A stretch of 64,000 nt of DNA, taken from positions 1-64,000 of the forward strand of contig MPNQ01000005.1 in the NCBI GenBank assembly GCA_002239105.1, in the 5' to 3' direction. Both the position numbers and the translations under genes were made by a program. The notes beneath the pieces were generated by a model. It did not search any database. It had not been told where the DNA came from and saw nothing but the letters and a program-made list of their open reading frames with translations. The stretch is from a marine group bacterium Sva0996 bin134 (GTDB taxonomy: Bacteria; Actinomycetota; Acidimicrobiia; Acidimicrobiales; Bin134). Below are positions 24,186 through 32,694 of the stretch, one piece after another. Within the stretch, counting starts at the first letter, position 1. Each line of letters begins with the position of its first letter.

Positions 24186-25280
24186 TCAGTCGAAGGCGAT
24201 GACGCTTCGAACCACGTCGCCGGCTTTCATGGCGGCGAAGCCCTCGTTCACGTCGTCGAGGCCGATGGTGGCCGACACCATCTCGTCGAGCATCAAACGG
24301 CCGTCGAGGTAGAGGTCGACCAGGCGGGGCATGTCCACCCGGAATACGTTGGATCCCATCAGCGACCCCTGGAGGCGCTTGTCGGACATGAACAGCTCTT
24401 GTCCCTCAATCTCCACCTTGGATCCCGGGGGGATCATGCCCATCACCGTGGCCGTTCCCCCCCGGCGGATCATCCCAAACGCCTGCTGGGCGGTGACGGC
24501 CAAGCCAATGGCCTCAAAGGAATAGTCCACCCCGCCGCCGGTCAGCTCCAGCACCTGCTCCACCGGGTCGCCGTCGGCGGGATTGACCGTATGGGTGGCG
24601 CCCAAGCGCAGCGCGGTGTCCAGCTTCCGGGGCTCCAAGTCGACGGCGATGATCGTGGTCGCGCCGGCGATTCGGGAGGCCTGTAGCGACGACATGCCCA
24701 CTCCGCCGCAGCCGATCACCGCTACCGAGGCGCCAGGCCCCACACCGGCGGTGCGGAACACTGCGCCGGTTCCGGTGGTTACCCCGCAGCCGATTAGCGC
24801 GGCCCGGTCCATCGGCATGTCGTCGCGGACCTTCACCACGGCGTTCTCGTGTACCAGCATCTGCTCGGCGAACGACGACAGGTTGGCAAACTGGAACACC
24901 TCTTGGCCGCCCCGGCTGAGCCGGGCGGGCTCATCTTCGGAGCGGACGCACTCGACGCGGCTCCGCACGCACAGGTAGGGCTGGCCGCTCAGGCACACCT
25001 CGCAGCGCCCGCAGAACACCGACAAACAGCAGATGACGTGGTCGCCGGGCTGCACCTCGCGCACATCGGGCCCTACCGCCTCCACCACCCCGGCAGCCTC
25101 GTGGCCCAACACAATGGGACGGGGCACCACCCAGCCCTCGGTCTCCATGAAGTGCAGATCGCTGTGGCACAGCCCCGAGGCCGCGGTTTGCACCAGCACC
25201 TCGTTGCCGGTGGGTACGGCGACGTCCACCTCGTCTACCACCAGCTCTTCGTGCCCGTCCAAAAACAGCGCTGCTCTCAT
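24186..25280 (-). CDS. Zinc-dependent alcohol dehydrogenase
   Basis: A 364-residue MDR enzyme of the class III-like/NDMA-type group. The catalytic zinc site is CHSDLHF and GHEAAGVV; the structural zinc site is CGRCEVCLSGQPYLC (four Cys); the Rossmann motif is GCGGVGMSSLQAS and the NAD-selecting acid is in AVDLEPRK. ATG 25280 has GGGGAGGA eight bases upstream and is better than the frame's earlier codon at 25310. Substrate unknown. Confidence 0.9.
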   Translation of the reverse strand: MRAALFLDGHEELVVDEVDVAVPTGNEVLVQTAASGLCHSDLHFMETEGWVVPRPIVLGHEAAGVVEAVGPDVREVQPGDHVICCLSVFCGRCEVCLSGQPYLCVRSRVECVRSEDEPARLSRGGQEVFQFANLSSFAEQMLVHENAVVKVRDDMPMDRAALIGCGVTTGTGAVFRTAGVGPGASVAVIGCGGVGMSSLQASRIAGATTIIAVDLEPRKLDTALRLGATHTVNPADGDPVEQVLELTGGGVDYSFEAIGLAVTAQQAFGMIRRGGTATVMGMIPPGSKVEIEGQELFMSDKRLQGSLMGSNVFRVDMPRLVDLYLDGRLMLDEMVSATIGLDDVNEGFAAMKAGDVVRSVIAFD

Positions 25281-25374
25281 CGATTCCTCCCCTGCCTGAT
25301 TCGTTGGCAAGCCCCGTCAAACTACCAACGAGGCGCGCTTCTATGCCGAAGCTGGAGCGGCTGAGGCTTCGACG

Positions 25375-28098
25375 TCAGGAACAGCCAGAGGTGGAGCCGC
25401 AGTCGGGGCAGGCGTGGCAGCTTCCGGCCCGCACCATGAGCACGCCGCAGTCGGAGCACACCGGGGCGTGGGCATCCAGGGGGATCTGCCGGGTATAGGG
25501 CGACGGCGGATCGGGTTCAACGACGTCGCCGTGCACGGCAACCGGCACCTGTTCCTCCACCCCGGGCAGGGTGGGCTGGATCCGTTCGTCGGTGGTGTAC
25601 ACCCCCAGCCCAAACCGTTCGTCCTGGTTGAGGTAATCCACCGCCATACGGCGGAACAGGTAGTCGATGAGGCTGGTGGCGATGCGGATGTCGGAATCGT
25701 CGGTCATCCCGGCCGGTTCGAAGCGCATGCCGGTGAAGGCATCCACATAAGCCCGCAGCGGCACGCCGTATTGCAGGCCGTGGCTCACCGCCATGGCGAA
25801 AGAGTCCATGACCCCGGCCAGCGTGGAGCCCTGCTTGGACACCCGAATGAAGATCTCGCCGGGGCTGCCGTCCTCGTACTCCCCGACGGTGGCGAAGCCC
25901 TTGCAGTCGGCCACTCGGAACTCGAATGTCCGGCTGGTGCGGGATCGGGGCAGCCGGCGCCGCTCGGGCAGGGCTTTCGCGGCGCTCTCATCAGACGCTG
26001 GCGTGCCAGCAGCGGCCCCAGAGTCCGACACCGACAGGGGCTGGCCCAGCTTGCAGTTGTCGCGGTAGACGGCCAGGGCCTTGACGCCCATTTGCCAGGC
26101 GTCCACGAAGAGCTCCTCGATCTCGGCCGCCCCGGTGTCCTCGGGAACGTTGACCGTCTTGCTGATGCCCCCCGACAGCCAGGGCTGCACCGCCGCCATC
26201 ATGGCGACATGGCCGTTGGGGGAGATCACGTTGTCGCCCATGGAGCAGGCGAACACCGGCAGATGGGCCGGGTCGATATGGGCCGCGCCCACCACCGTGC
26301 CCTTCTCATGCACATGGGCCTCAATGCTGTCGACCTGTGCGGGGGTGTAACCCAGCCGGTGCAGCGCCCGGTCTACCGTCTGGTTGACGATGGGCATGGT
26401 GCCGCCGCCCACCAGCTTTTTCGTCTTGACCAGGCCCAGGTCGGGCTCGATGCCGGTGGTGTCGCAATCCATCATGAACGAGATGGTTCCGGTGGGAGCC
26501 AGCACGGTGGCCTGCGAGTTGCGGACACCCACCGTGTCCCCCCACTCCACCGCGGCGTCCCACGCGGCCCGAGCGGCGTCTAGCACATCGGTGGGCACGG
26601 GCTCGCCCTCCAGCCGGCTCAGCGCATCCCGGTGCATGCGCAGCACCCTGCGGGTGGGCTCGCGGTTCTCGGCGAAGCCCTCGAACGGACCGAGGCGGGC
26701 AGCCATGCGCCCTGAGGTCTCGTAGGCCACCCCGGTCATCAGCGCGGTCACCGATGCGGCCAGACCCCGGCCCTCATCGGAGTCATAGGCGAGGCCCAAG
26801 GCCATGAGCATCGCCCCCAGGTTGGCGTAGCCCAAGCCCAGTTGGCGGAACCGGCGGGTGTTGGCCCCGATTTTGTCGGTTGGATAGTGCGACGGGCCGA
26901 CCAATATCTCCTGGGCCACGGTCATGACCCTCACCGCCGCGCTGAACCCCTCCACATCGAATACTCCGTCGTCGACGAACGCCAGCAGGTTCAGGCTGGC
27001 CAGGTTGCACGCTGAGTTGTCCAGGTGCAGGTACTCCGAGCAGGGGTTGCTGGCGGTGATGCGGCCGGTGTTGGCCGCGGTGTTCCACCGGTTGATGGTG
27101 GTCTCGAACTGCACGCCGGGGTCGGCGCACTCCCAGGCCGCCTTGGCGATCTGCGACAGCAGCGAGCGGGCCGACACCGTCTCCACCACCTCGCCGGTGG
27201 TGCGGGCGGTGAGGTGCCACTCGCGGTCGTCGACCACCGCCGACATGAACTCGTCGCTGAGCCGCACCGAGTTGTTGGCGTTTTGATATTGGATGGAGTG
27301 GACGTCGGCGCCGTCCAGATCCATGTCGAAGCCAGCGTCGCGCAGCGCTAGGGCCTTGCGCTCTTCAATGGCCTTGCACCAGATGAACTCGGCCACATCG
27401 GGATGGTCGGCATCCAGTACCACCATCTTGGCGGCGCGCCGAGTCTTGCCCCCCGACTTGATGGTGCCCGCCGAGGCATCGGCGCCCCGCATGAAGCTCA
27501 CCGGCCCGCTGGGGGCGCCCCCGCCGCTCATTTTCTCCCGCTTGGACCGGATGAGGCTCAAGTTGACGCCGGCCCCCGACCCGCCTTTGAAGATGCGGCC
27601 CTCCTCGCCGTACCAGTCGAGGATCGACTCCATGGTGTCGTCGACCGACAGGATGAAGCAGGCCGAGGACTGGGGCACTGCGCTGGGAACCCCGAGGTTG
27701 AACCAAACCGGGGAGTTGAACGCGGCGCGCTGGCGCACGAGCAGCCAGCGAAGCTCGTCGGCGAACGCCTCAGCTTCCTCGGGCTCGGCCAGATGCCCCG
27801 AATCGGTGCCCCACGCCACCAACGTGTCCACCACCCGGTCGATGACTTGACGAAGCGAAGTCTCCCGCTCCGGGGTTCCCAGCCCACCCCGGAAGTACTT
27901 CTGGGTAACGATGTTGCCGGCGTTCACCGACCAGTCGGCGGGGAACTCCACGTTGGTCTGCTCAAAGGCCACTTCGCCGTCTGAGCTGGTGATTCGGGCG
28001 TCGCGACGCTGCCAGTCCACCTCGTCGTAGGGGTGGGTGCCGGCGCGGCTGAAATAGCGGCCCAGGCCGAACCTGGTGCGGTCAGATGCCAGAGCCAT
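25375..28098 (-). CDS. nrdJ: Adenosylcobalamin-dependent (class II) ribonucleotide reductase
   Basis: The 907-residue enzyme makes deoxyribonucleotides without oxygen dependence. It shows SSACFILSVDD (redox Cys), NPCSEYLHLDNSACNLASLNL-type active site split across about residues 360-380 (thiyl Cys, Glu and second Cys), GVRNSQATVLAPTGTI, and a C-terminal CSDCGVLMVRAG...CHACPDC zinc/redox tail. ATG 28098 sits five bases after GAGGAG. No class I genes, nrdR or cobalamin riboswitch are seen beside it. An 8-bp inverted repeat lies in its leader. Confidence 0.95.
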   Translation of the reverse strand: MALASDRTRFGLGRYFSRAGTHPYDEVDWQRRDARITSSDGEVAFEQTNVEFPADWSVNAGNIVTQKYFRGGLGTPERETSLRQVIDRVVDTLVAWGTDSGHLAEPEEAEAFADELRWLLVRQRAAFNSPVWFNLGVPSAVPQSSACFILSVDDTMESILDWYGEEGRIFKGGSGAGVNLSLIRSKREKMSGGGAPSGPVSFMRGADASAGTIKSGGKTRRAAKMVVLDADHPDVAEFIWCKAIEERKALALRDAGFDMDLDGADVHSIQYQNANNSVRLSDEFMSAVVDDREWHLTARTTGEVVETVSARSLLSQIAKAAWECADPGVQFETTINRWNTAANTGRITASNPCSEYLHLDNSACNLASLNLLAFVDDGVFDVEGFSAAVRVMTVAQEILVGPSHYPTDKIGANTRRFRQLGLGYANLGAMLMALGLAYDSDEGRGLAASVTALMTGVAYETSGRMAARLGPFEGFAENREPTRRVLRMHRDALSRLEGEPVPTDVLDAARAAWDAAVEWGDTVGVRNSQATVLAPTGTISFMMDCDTTGIEPDLGLVKTKKLVGGGTMPIVNQTVDRALHRLGYTPAQVDSIEAHVHEKGTVVGAAHIDPAHLPVFACSMGDNVISPNGHVAMMAAVQPWLSGGISKTVNVPEDTGAAEIEELFVDAWQMGVKALAVYRDNCKLGQPLSVSDSGAAAGTPASDESAAKALPERRRLPRSRTSRTFEFRVADCKGFATVGEYEDGSPGEIFIRVSKQGSTLAGVMDSFAMAVSHGLQYGVPLRAYVDAFTGMRFEPAGMTDDSDIRIATSLIDYLFRRMAVDYLNQDERFGLGVYTTDERIQPTLPGVEEQVPVAVHGDVVEPDPPSPYTRQIPLDAHAPVCSDCGVLMVRAGSCHACPDCGSTSGCS

Positions 28099-28415
28099 CA
28101 GCACTCCTCAAAGGAATGCGGCTCCACAAAGCGCATTCCACCATCGTATTTTAGCGGTGACTTTTGAGGCTGCGGCGTGAGTGGCCAGGTCAAAGGAGCC
28201 TCTTGACGAGGCATGCCTGCACCAGACACGCCAGCCCGTTCAAGCGCCGGGCTGAACTCCCCAAGGAGTCGCCTGAACCCCACTATGGTCGTCGGCGTCA
28301 GCCACCATTCCGGACACTCACGCCGCAGCAATAGGTCACGGTAGAGCACGGAGCCTGTGGACGGTAAGGAGGATAAGGAGGATTTCCTGTGGATTTCAGG
28401 TGAATATCTGGAGAC
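28099..28415. other. Divergent intergenic region, nrdJ / pyrimidine reductase
   Basis: This 317-base gap holds the nrdJ leader with its inverted repeat and, near 28370-28390, a purine-rich stretch (GTAAGGAGGATAAGGAGGATT) that looks like two ribosome binding sites without a downstream frame of any length. Promoters for both flanking genes should lie here. No RNA gene is recognised. Confidence 0.45.
28113..28139. promoter_or_regulatory. Perfect 8-bp inverted repeat before nrdJ
   Basis: GGAATGCG (28113-28120) and CGCATTCC (28132-28139) are separated by 11 bases, 15 bases upstream of the nrdJ start. It could be an operator or an RNA hairpin next to the ribosome binding site. It does not match the AT-rich NrdR box consensus. 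Confidence 0.45.
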
Positions 28416-29186
28416 GTGCCGAACCGACCCGCCTGCTACGGTCGACAGCAGGTGGATCAGCTGCTCCCTCGGTTCGTCTCCGACGTCGATCCGGTCGCTG
28501 TTTATGCGTCCGACAGCCGCGTCCCGCACCCCGATCGCCCGTGGCTGATGCTGAACATGGTCACCTCCGCCGACGGTGCCACGTCGGCCGATGGCGTGTC
28601 GGGTGGTTTGTCGGGCCCTGAAGACCGGCGGGTGTTCGCGGCCATCCGCGCAGTGGCCGATGTGATCTTGGTGGCGGCCGAGACCGTGCGCAACGAGGGC
28701 TACGGGCCGCCCAAGGCCAGCCCGGAAATTGCCGCCAGCCGAACGGGCCGGAACCAGGCGCCGAGACCTCGCCTGGCGGTGGTGAGCCGCTCGCTGGAGC
28801 TTGACTACGCCGCTCCGCTGTTCGCCGACCGCCCGCCGCCGATGCTGTTCACGGTGGCCGAGCCGCCCGCTGATCGGCTGGCCCAAGCCGAGGCGGTGGC
28901 CGAAGTCCAGCGTATGGGCGCCGATCGGGTGAACCTGGCCGAGGTCTTGCGCCGCATAGGCCAGTCGGAGGCTGGCGTGGTGCTGGCCGAGGGTGGACCC
29001 AGCCTCAACGGGCAGCTTTTGGCCGCCGGGCTCTTGGACGAGCTGTGCTGGACGATCTCGCCGAAACTGGCCGGCGGCGACTCCCCCAGGATGGCGCGGG
29101 GCACCCCGCCCCGGCTCGACCAGCTCCGGCTGGATCGGGTGCTGGCTCAAGACCACACCCTGTTCTTGCGCTACCTCACTCACTGA
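28416..29186 (+). CDS. RibD C-terminal-like pyrimidine reductase
   Basis: A 256-residue dihydrofolate-reductase-fold protein of the RibD_C family. Markers are WLMLNMVTSADGATSADG (about residues 43-60), AVADVILVAAETVRNEGYGP and VLAEGGPSLNGQLLAAGLLDEL. It could catalyse the 5-amino-6-ribosylaminouracil phosphate reduction of riboflavin synthesis, or be a related NADPH reductase; no deaminase domain is attached and no rib genes adjoin. It starts at GTG 28416 with GGAG close by. Its 3' end overlaps the convergent 95-aa gene by 11 bases. Confidence 0.75.
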   Translation: MPNRPACYGRQQVDQLLPRFVSDVDPVAVYASDSRVPHPDRPWLMLNMVTSADGATSADGVSGGLSGPEDRRVFAAIRAVADVILVAAETVRNEGYGPPKASPEIAASRTGRNQAPRPRLAVVSRSLELDYAAPLFADRPPPMLFTVAEPPADRLAQAEAVAEVQRMGADRVNLAEVLRRIGQSEAGVVLAEGGPSLNGQLLAAGLLDELCWTISPKLAGGDSPRMARGTPPRLDQLRLDRVLAQDHTLFLRYLTH

Positions 29187-29463
29187 CCCGAAGGGCGGTA
29201 TCGCCCACGATCACGTAGCCGGGCTCGGACTGGGTTTGCCCCGCTGGACTTTCTGGACTGAGCGACCAATGAAGTTCAGAGGCCAGCAGCGAGCTGACCC
29301 ACAGCAACAGCATCAACACGGCGACAGCCAGCGCTCTGCGGAACCAGTACACCGAAGCGGGCAGCCGGTGTACGACAGAGGGGCGGCGCGGTTGAGTCGG
29401 GCAACTGGTGACTAGGGCCAACGCGGGCCGAATCGGAGGTTGATCGCACATGGGTAGAGCCAT
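29176..29463 (-). CDS. Short membrane-anchored protein, possible truncated LysM protein
   Basis: The 95-residue frame has one hydrophobic segment (FRRALAVAVLMLLLWVSSLL) and ends in GYVIVGDTALRVSE. In many actinobacteria a membrane-anchored LysM protein lies near lexA/nrdR/nrdJ, and YVIVGDT resembles the start of a LysM motif that is cut short here. It may be a degraded relic or a short functional protein. The start, in a Cys/Pro-rich stretch, is uncertain. Confidence 0.4.
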   Translation of the reverse strand: MALPMCDQPPIRPALALVTSCPTQPRRPSVVHRLPASVYWFRRALAVAVLMLLLWVSSLLASELHWSLSPESPAGQTQSEPGYVIVGDTALRVSE

Positions 29464-29543
29464 GTGACCATTGTCCAGATCGGGGTGACAGTATGTCGTA
29501 ACATGGCCGTTAAGCTGGTCTTATATAAATTTCAACCAGGTAT

Positions 29544-30608
29544 TTAGCCGACTGTGAGCAGCGCTTCCAAACAGCTTTTGTACGACTCGACGGCAGCCCG
29601 GTCCACCCGCTCCTCGGCGGTGTGGGCCAGGGTTGAATCCCCAGGCCCGTAGTTGGCCGCGGGGACGCCCCGCTCGGCGAAGAAGGCAACATCTGTCCAC
29701 CCGAGCTTGGCCTTGACCTCCAGCCGATTATCCCCGATGAGCCTTTGCAGCACTGGATGGCCCAAGCCCGGCAGGGCGGCCGGAGAATGCTCTGTCACCT
29801 CGAAGTGGTCATTGTCACCCATCGCCGGAGCCAGCAGCTCCCTCAGGGCCGCTTCGGCGGCCTCGGCCTCTCGGTCGGGGGCGTAACGGTAGCCCACCGT
29901 CACCTCGGCGCTGTCGGGCACCACGTTGCCGGCCACTCCACCGCCGATGGCTACCGCTTGGAGCGACTCACGGTACTGGCAGCCGTCGATCTCCGGCATT
30001 CGGGGCTCGTAGGCGTCCACCAAAGCGAGCAGCGACCCCAGCCGGTGGATGGCATTGACCCCCATCCACGGCCTAGCGGTGTGGGCCCGGGCCCCGGCCA
30101 TTTTCACCACTGCCCGCATCGATCCCTGGCAACCGGCCTCCACCGCTCCCCCGGTGGGCTCGCCCAGAATGGCGACATCGGCGGCCAGCAAGTCGGGGTG
30201 GACGTCGAACAGCTCCCGCAACCCGCTGTCGGTGACGCGGACCTCTTCGCGGGCATACACCAGCCAGGTCACATCCACCGCGGGCTCTGGCAATGTGGCG
30301 GCCAGATCCAGCATCACGGCCAATGCAGCCTTCATATCGGCCGCCCCGAGTCCCCACAGCACGTCGCCGTCGATTCGAGCCGCCGCATTGCCGTTGGGAG
30401 GCACGGTGTCGCTGTGGCCGCCGATCAACACCCGAATTGGGCGGCCCAATTCGGTGCGGGCCACCACGTTGTCGCCCACTCGGTGAACGGCCAGCGCGGG
30501 CACATCCCGCAAGCGGCCCTCGATCAGATCGGCAATGGCCCCCTCGTGGTACGACACCGAGGCCACATCGACCAGCTCAGCCGTTGCGGCCAGCAAATCT
30601 GTGGTCAC
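29544..30608 (-). CDS. dapE: Succinyl-diaminopimelate desuccinylase
   Basis: A 354-residue M20-family di-zinc hydrolase that releases succinate from N-succinyl-LL-diaminopimelate. Metal-site motifs are GGHSDTVPP, WGLGAADMKAA (bridging Asp), YAREEV (catalytic Glu pair) and ILGEPTGG; a late TDVAFFAERGVPAANYGPG segment is typical of actinobacterial DapE. GTG 30608 gives a family-like N-terminus (VTTDLLAATAELVDVASVS). It lies 79 bases downstream of dapD in the lysine/cell-wall gene run. Confidence 0.9.
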   Translation of the reverse strand: MTTDLLAATAELVDVASVSYHEGAIADLIEGRLRDVPALAVHRVGDNVVARTELGRPIRVLIGGHSDTVPPNGNAAARIDGDVLWGLGAADMKAALAVMLDLAATLPEPAVDVTWLVYAREEVRVTDSGLRELFDVHPDLLAADVAILGEPTGGAVEAGCQGSMRAVVKMAGARAHTARPWMGVNAIHRLGSLLALVDAYEPRMPEIDGCQYRESLQAVAIGGGVAGNVVPDSAEVTVGYRYAPDREAEAAEAALRELLAPAMGDNDHFEVTEHSPAALPGLGHPVLQRLIGDNRLEVKAKLGWTDVAFFAERGVPAANYGPGDSTLAHTAEERVDRAAVESYKSCLEALLTVG

Positions 30609-30687
30609 AACGCCGCCCAGCAAGGCCCAAACGGGCCACCATTCGCAGGCTCCTCCCCAAAAGGGCCAGCCTGTGGATAAACCATGG

Positions 30688-31512
30688 CTAAGTGGCCGCC
30701 CCGTGATCGCGCAGTACCGCATTCAATTGGGCCTTGTCGTGGCGCTCGCCGGGCTCAAGATGCTTGATCACCAACACGCAGGGCATGCCGAACGTCCCCC
30801 CGTCGAAGGTGCGGGGCCGGGTAGCAGACACCGCCACCGACCAGGCCGGCACCGAGCCGCGGCCCAGCTCTTCGCCGGTGGCCGCGTCGATGACCGGGAT
30901 AGAGCCGGTGAGCACGCATCCCGCGCCCAGAACCACCCCGTCGCCCAGCTGGGCGCCTTCGGCCACGATGCAGCGGCTGCCCACCAGGCAGTCGTCGCCG
31001 ACGATCACCGGAGCGGCCTGGGGGGGTTCCAGCACGCCGCCGATGCCCACCCCGCCCGACAGGTGGACGTTGGCCCCGATCTGGGCGCACGAGCCCACGG
31101 TGGCCCAGGTGTCGACCATGGTGTTGGCCCCCACCCGGGCGCCAATGTTCACGTAGCTGGGCATCATGATCACGCCCCGGTCCAGAAACGAGCCCCAGCG
31201 GGCCGACGCCCCCGGCACCACCCGCACTCCGGCGGCCTGGTAGTCGCTCTTGAGGGGGATCTTGTCGGCGAACTCGAACGGGCCCAGCTCCATGGTCTCC
31301 ATCTCGGCCATCGAGAACAACAACAAGATGGCCTGCTTGAGCCACTGGTTCACCACTACCTCGCCGTCGTCTCCCACCTCGGCCACCCGGGCGGCACCAG
31401 AGTCGAGCAGGCCGATGGCCTCGTTTACCGCGGCCCGCGCCTCGGGGTCGCCCTGAGCTATCGGTGTGCGGTCGGCCCACAGCCCCTCGATCCGAGCTTG
31501 CAGATCGCTCAT
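30688..31512 (-). CDS. dapD: Tetrahydrodipicolinate N-succinyltransferase
   Basis: The 274-residue left-handed beta-helix enzyme transfers succinyl from succinyl-CoA to tetrahydrodipicolinate. Hexapeptide repeats run through GVIMMPSYVNIGARVGANTMVDTWATVG, cut here to a pointer: residues about 135-165. The end KHLEPGERHDKAQLN is the normal C-terminal helix. ATG 31512 (MSDLQARIEGLW) is preferred to an earlier frame start at 31650. It is 25 bases after dapC. Confidence 0.92.
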   Translation of the reverse strand: MSDLQARIEGLWADRTPIAQGDPEARAAVNEAIGLLDSGAARVAEVGDDGEVVVNQWLKQAILLLFSMAEMETMELGPFEFADKIPLKSDYQAAGVRVVPGASARWGSFLDRGVIMMPSYVNIGARVGANTMVDTWATVGSCAQIGANVHLSGGVGIGGVLEPPQAAPVIVGDDCLVGSRCIVAEGAQLGDGVVLGAGCVLTGSIPVIDAATGEELGRGSVPAWSVAVSATRPRTFDGGTFGMPCVLVIKHLEPGERHDKAQLNAVLRDHGAAT

Positions 31513-31537
31513 TGCCTCAACCTCGCATTGCCTTGAC

Positions 31538-32683
31538 TCATCGCCCCACGGTATCCCCGCGCCGGGCCGCCATCCGCTGTTCAAGCAGGCCGATCCGGGC
31601 GTCGGGAGCCACCGCGGCCACCCTGATGTGGCCAGCGCCTGCTGAACCATAGAACTCCCCCGGGCTTACCAGCGCCCCCATTTCCTCGGCCACCCGGCGG
31701 GCCAGCGTCCAGCCGTCGCCGTCGGGAGACGCCACCCACAGGTAGAAGGCACCTCCGGGGGTTGCCACCGCAGGGTCATAGGCTGAGAGAAGCGCCCGCA
31801 GGCGGCTCAGGCGAGACCGATAGACGGCCCTCTGGGCATCGACGTGGGCGTCGTCGCCCAATGCCACTGCCGCGGCGGCCTGCGCCGGGCCGGGAATCAT
31901 CATCCCGGCGTGCTTTCTGACCTCCGACAAGTAGTGGACCAAGTCGGGATCACCGGCGTAGAAGCCGGCCCGGACGCCAGCCAGGTTGGACCGCTTGGAC
32001 AGCGAGTGAACCGCCATCACCCCGGTTGACCCCTGGCTCAAGATGCTGGCCTCGGGGCTCCTGTCTTGTTCGGCGTCCCATATGTATTCGATGTAGCACT
32101 CGTCGCTGAAGACCGGAACTCTGTGGAGACGTCCCCAATCGGCTACCGCCGCCAGATCTTCAAGACCGCCCGCCGGGTTGCCCGGGGTGTTGACCCACAG
32201 GCATAGAGAGCGACCGGCATCGTCGGGATCGACCGCGGCCAAATCTAGGCACCACTGGTCGTCCACGGGGACGGGAACTGCCCGGCAGCCGGCCAAAAGG
32301 GCGCCCATGGCATACGACGGGTACGAGACGGCCGGGTACAGAACGGTGTCGCGGCTGGGATCCCGCAACTTCAGGTAATGGGGCAGCGAGGCCACAAATT
32401 CCTTGGTGCCCACACATCCGGCTACGGCGGCCCCGGTGGTGTCGATGCCGAACCGCCGGGCCAGCCAGCCCATTGCCGCCTCCCGATAGGCGGCCGATCC
32501 CAGCGACGCCGGGTAGCCCCGCTCAGCGTCGGAGGCCGAGAGGGCGGCCACCACCGCGGGCGGGGGCGGGTCGGACGGGGCCCCCACCGACAGGTCGACA
32601 CATCCGCCTTCGAAGCCGTCGGCCACCGCCCGCAGCTCGTCGAGGCGGTCGTAGGGATAGGGAGGGGGTACGAATCCGGCCAT
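31538..32683 (-). CDS. dapC: N-succinyldiaminopimelate aminotransferase
   Basis: A 381-residue fold-type I PLP aminotransferase. It begins MAGFVPPPYPYDRLDELR and carries GCVGTKEFVASLP, WVNTPGNPAGG, FSDECYIEY and the PLP lysine in HSLSKRSNLAG (about residue 228). Position between hflX/dapF and dapD supports the succinyl-DAP role rather than a generic aminotransferase. ATG 32683 lies 12 bases after the hflX stop. Confidence 0.88.
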   Translation of the reverse strand: MAGFVPPPYPYDRLDELRAVADGFEGGCVDLSVGAPSDPPPPAVVAALSASDAERGYPASLGSAAYREAAMGWLARRFGIDTTGAAVAGCVGTKEFVASLPHYLKLRDPSRDTVLYPAVSYPSYAMGALLAGCRAVPVPVDDQWCLDLAAVDPDDAGRSLCLWVNTPGNPAGGLEDLAAVADWGRLHRVPVFSDECYIEYIWDAEQDRSPEASILSQGSTGVMAVHSLSKRSNLAGVRAGFYAGDPDLVHYLSEVRKHAGMMIPGPAQAAAAVALGDDAHVDAQRAVYRSRLSRLRALLSAYDPAVATPGGAFYLWVASPDGDGWTLARRVAEEMGALVSPGEFYGSAGAGHIRVAAVAPDARIGLLEQRMAARRGDTVGR

Positions 32684-32694
32684 AGACGGCTCTT

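Noticed and set aside
28099..28415. Cobalamin riboswitch before nrdJ
   Set aside because: No B12-box-like sequence or suitable multi-stem structure was apparent in the leader.
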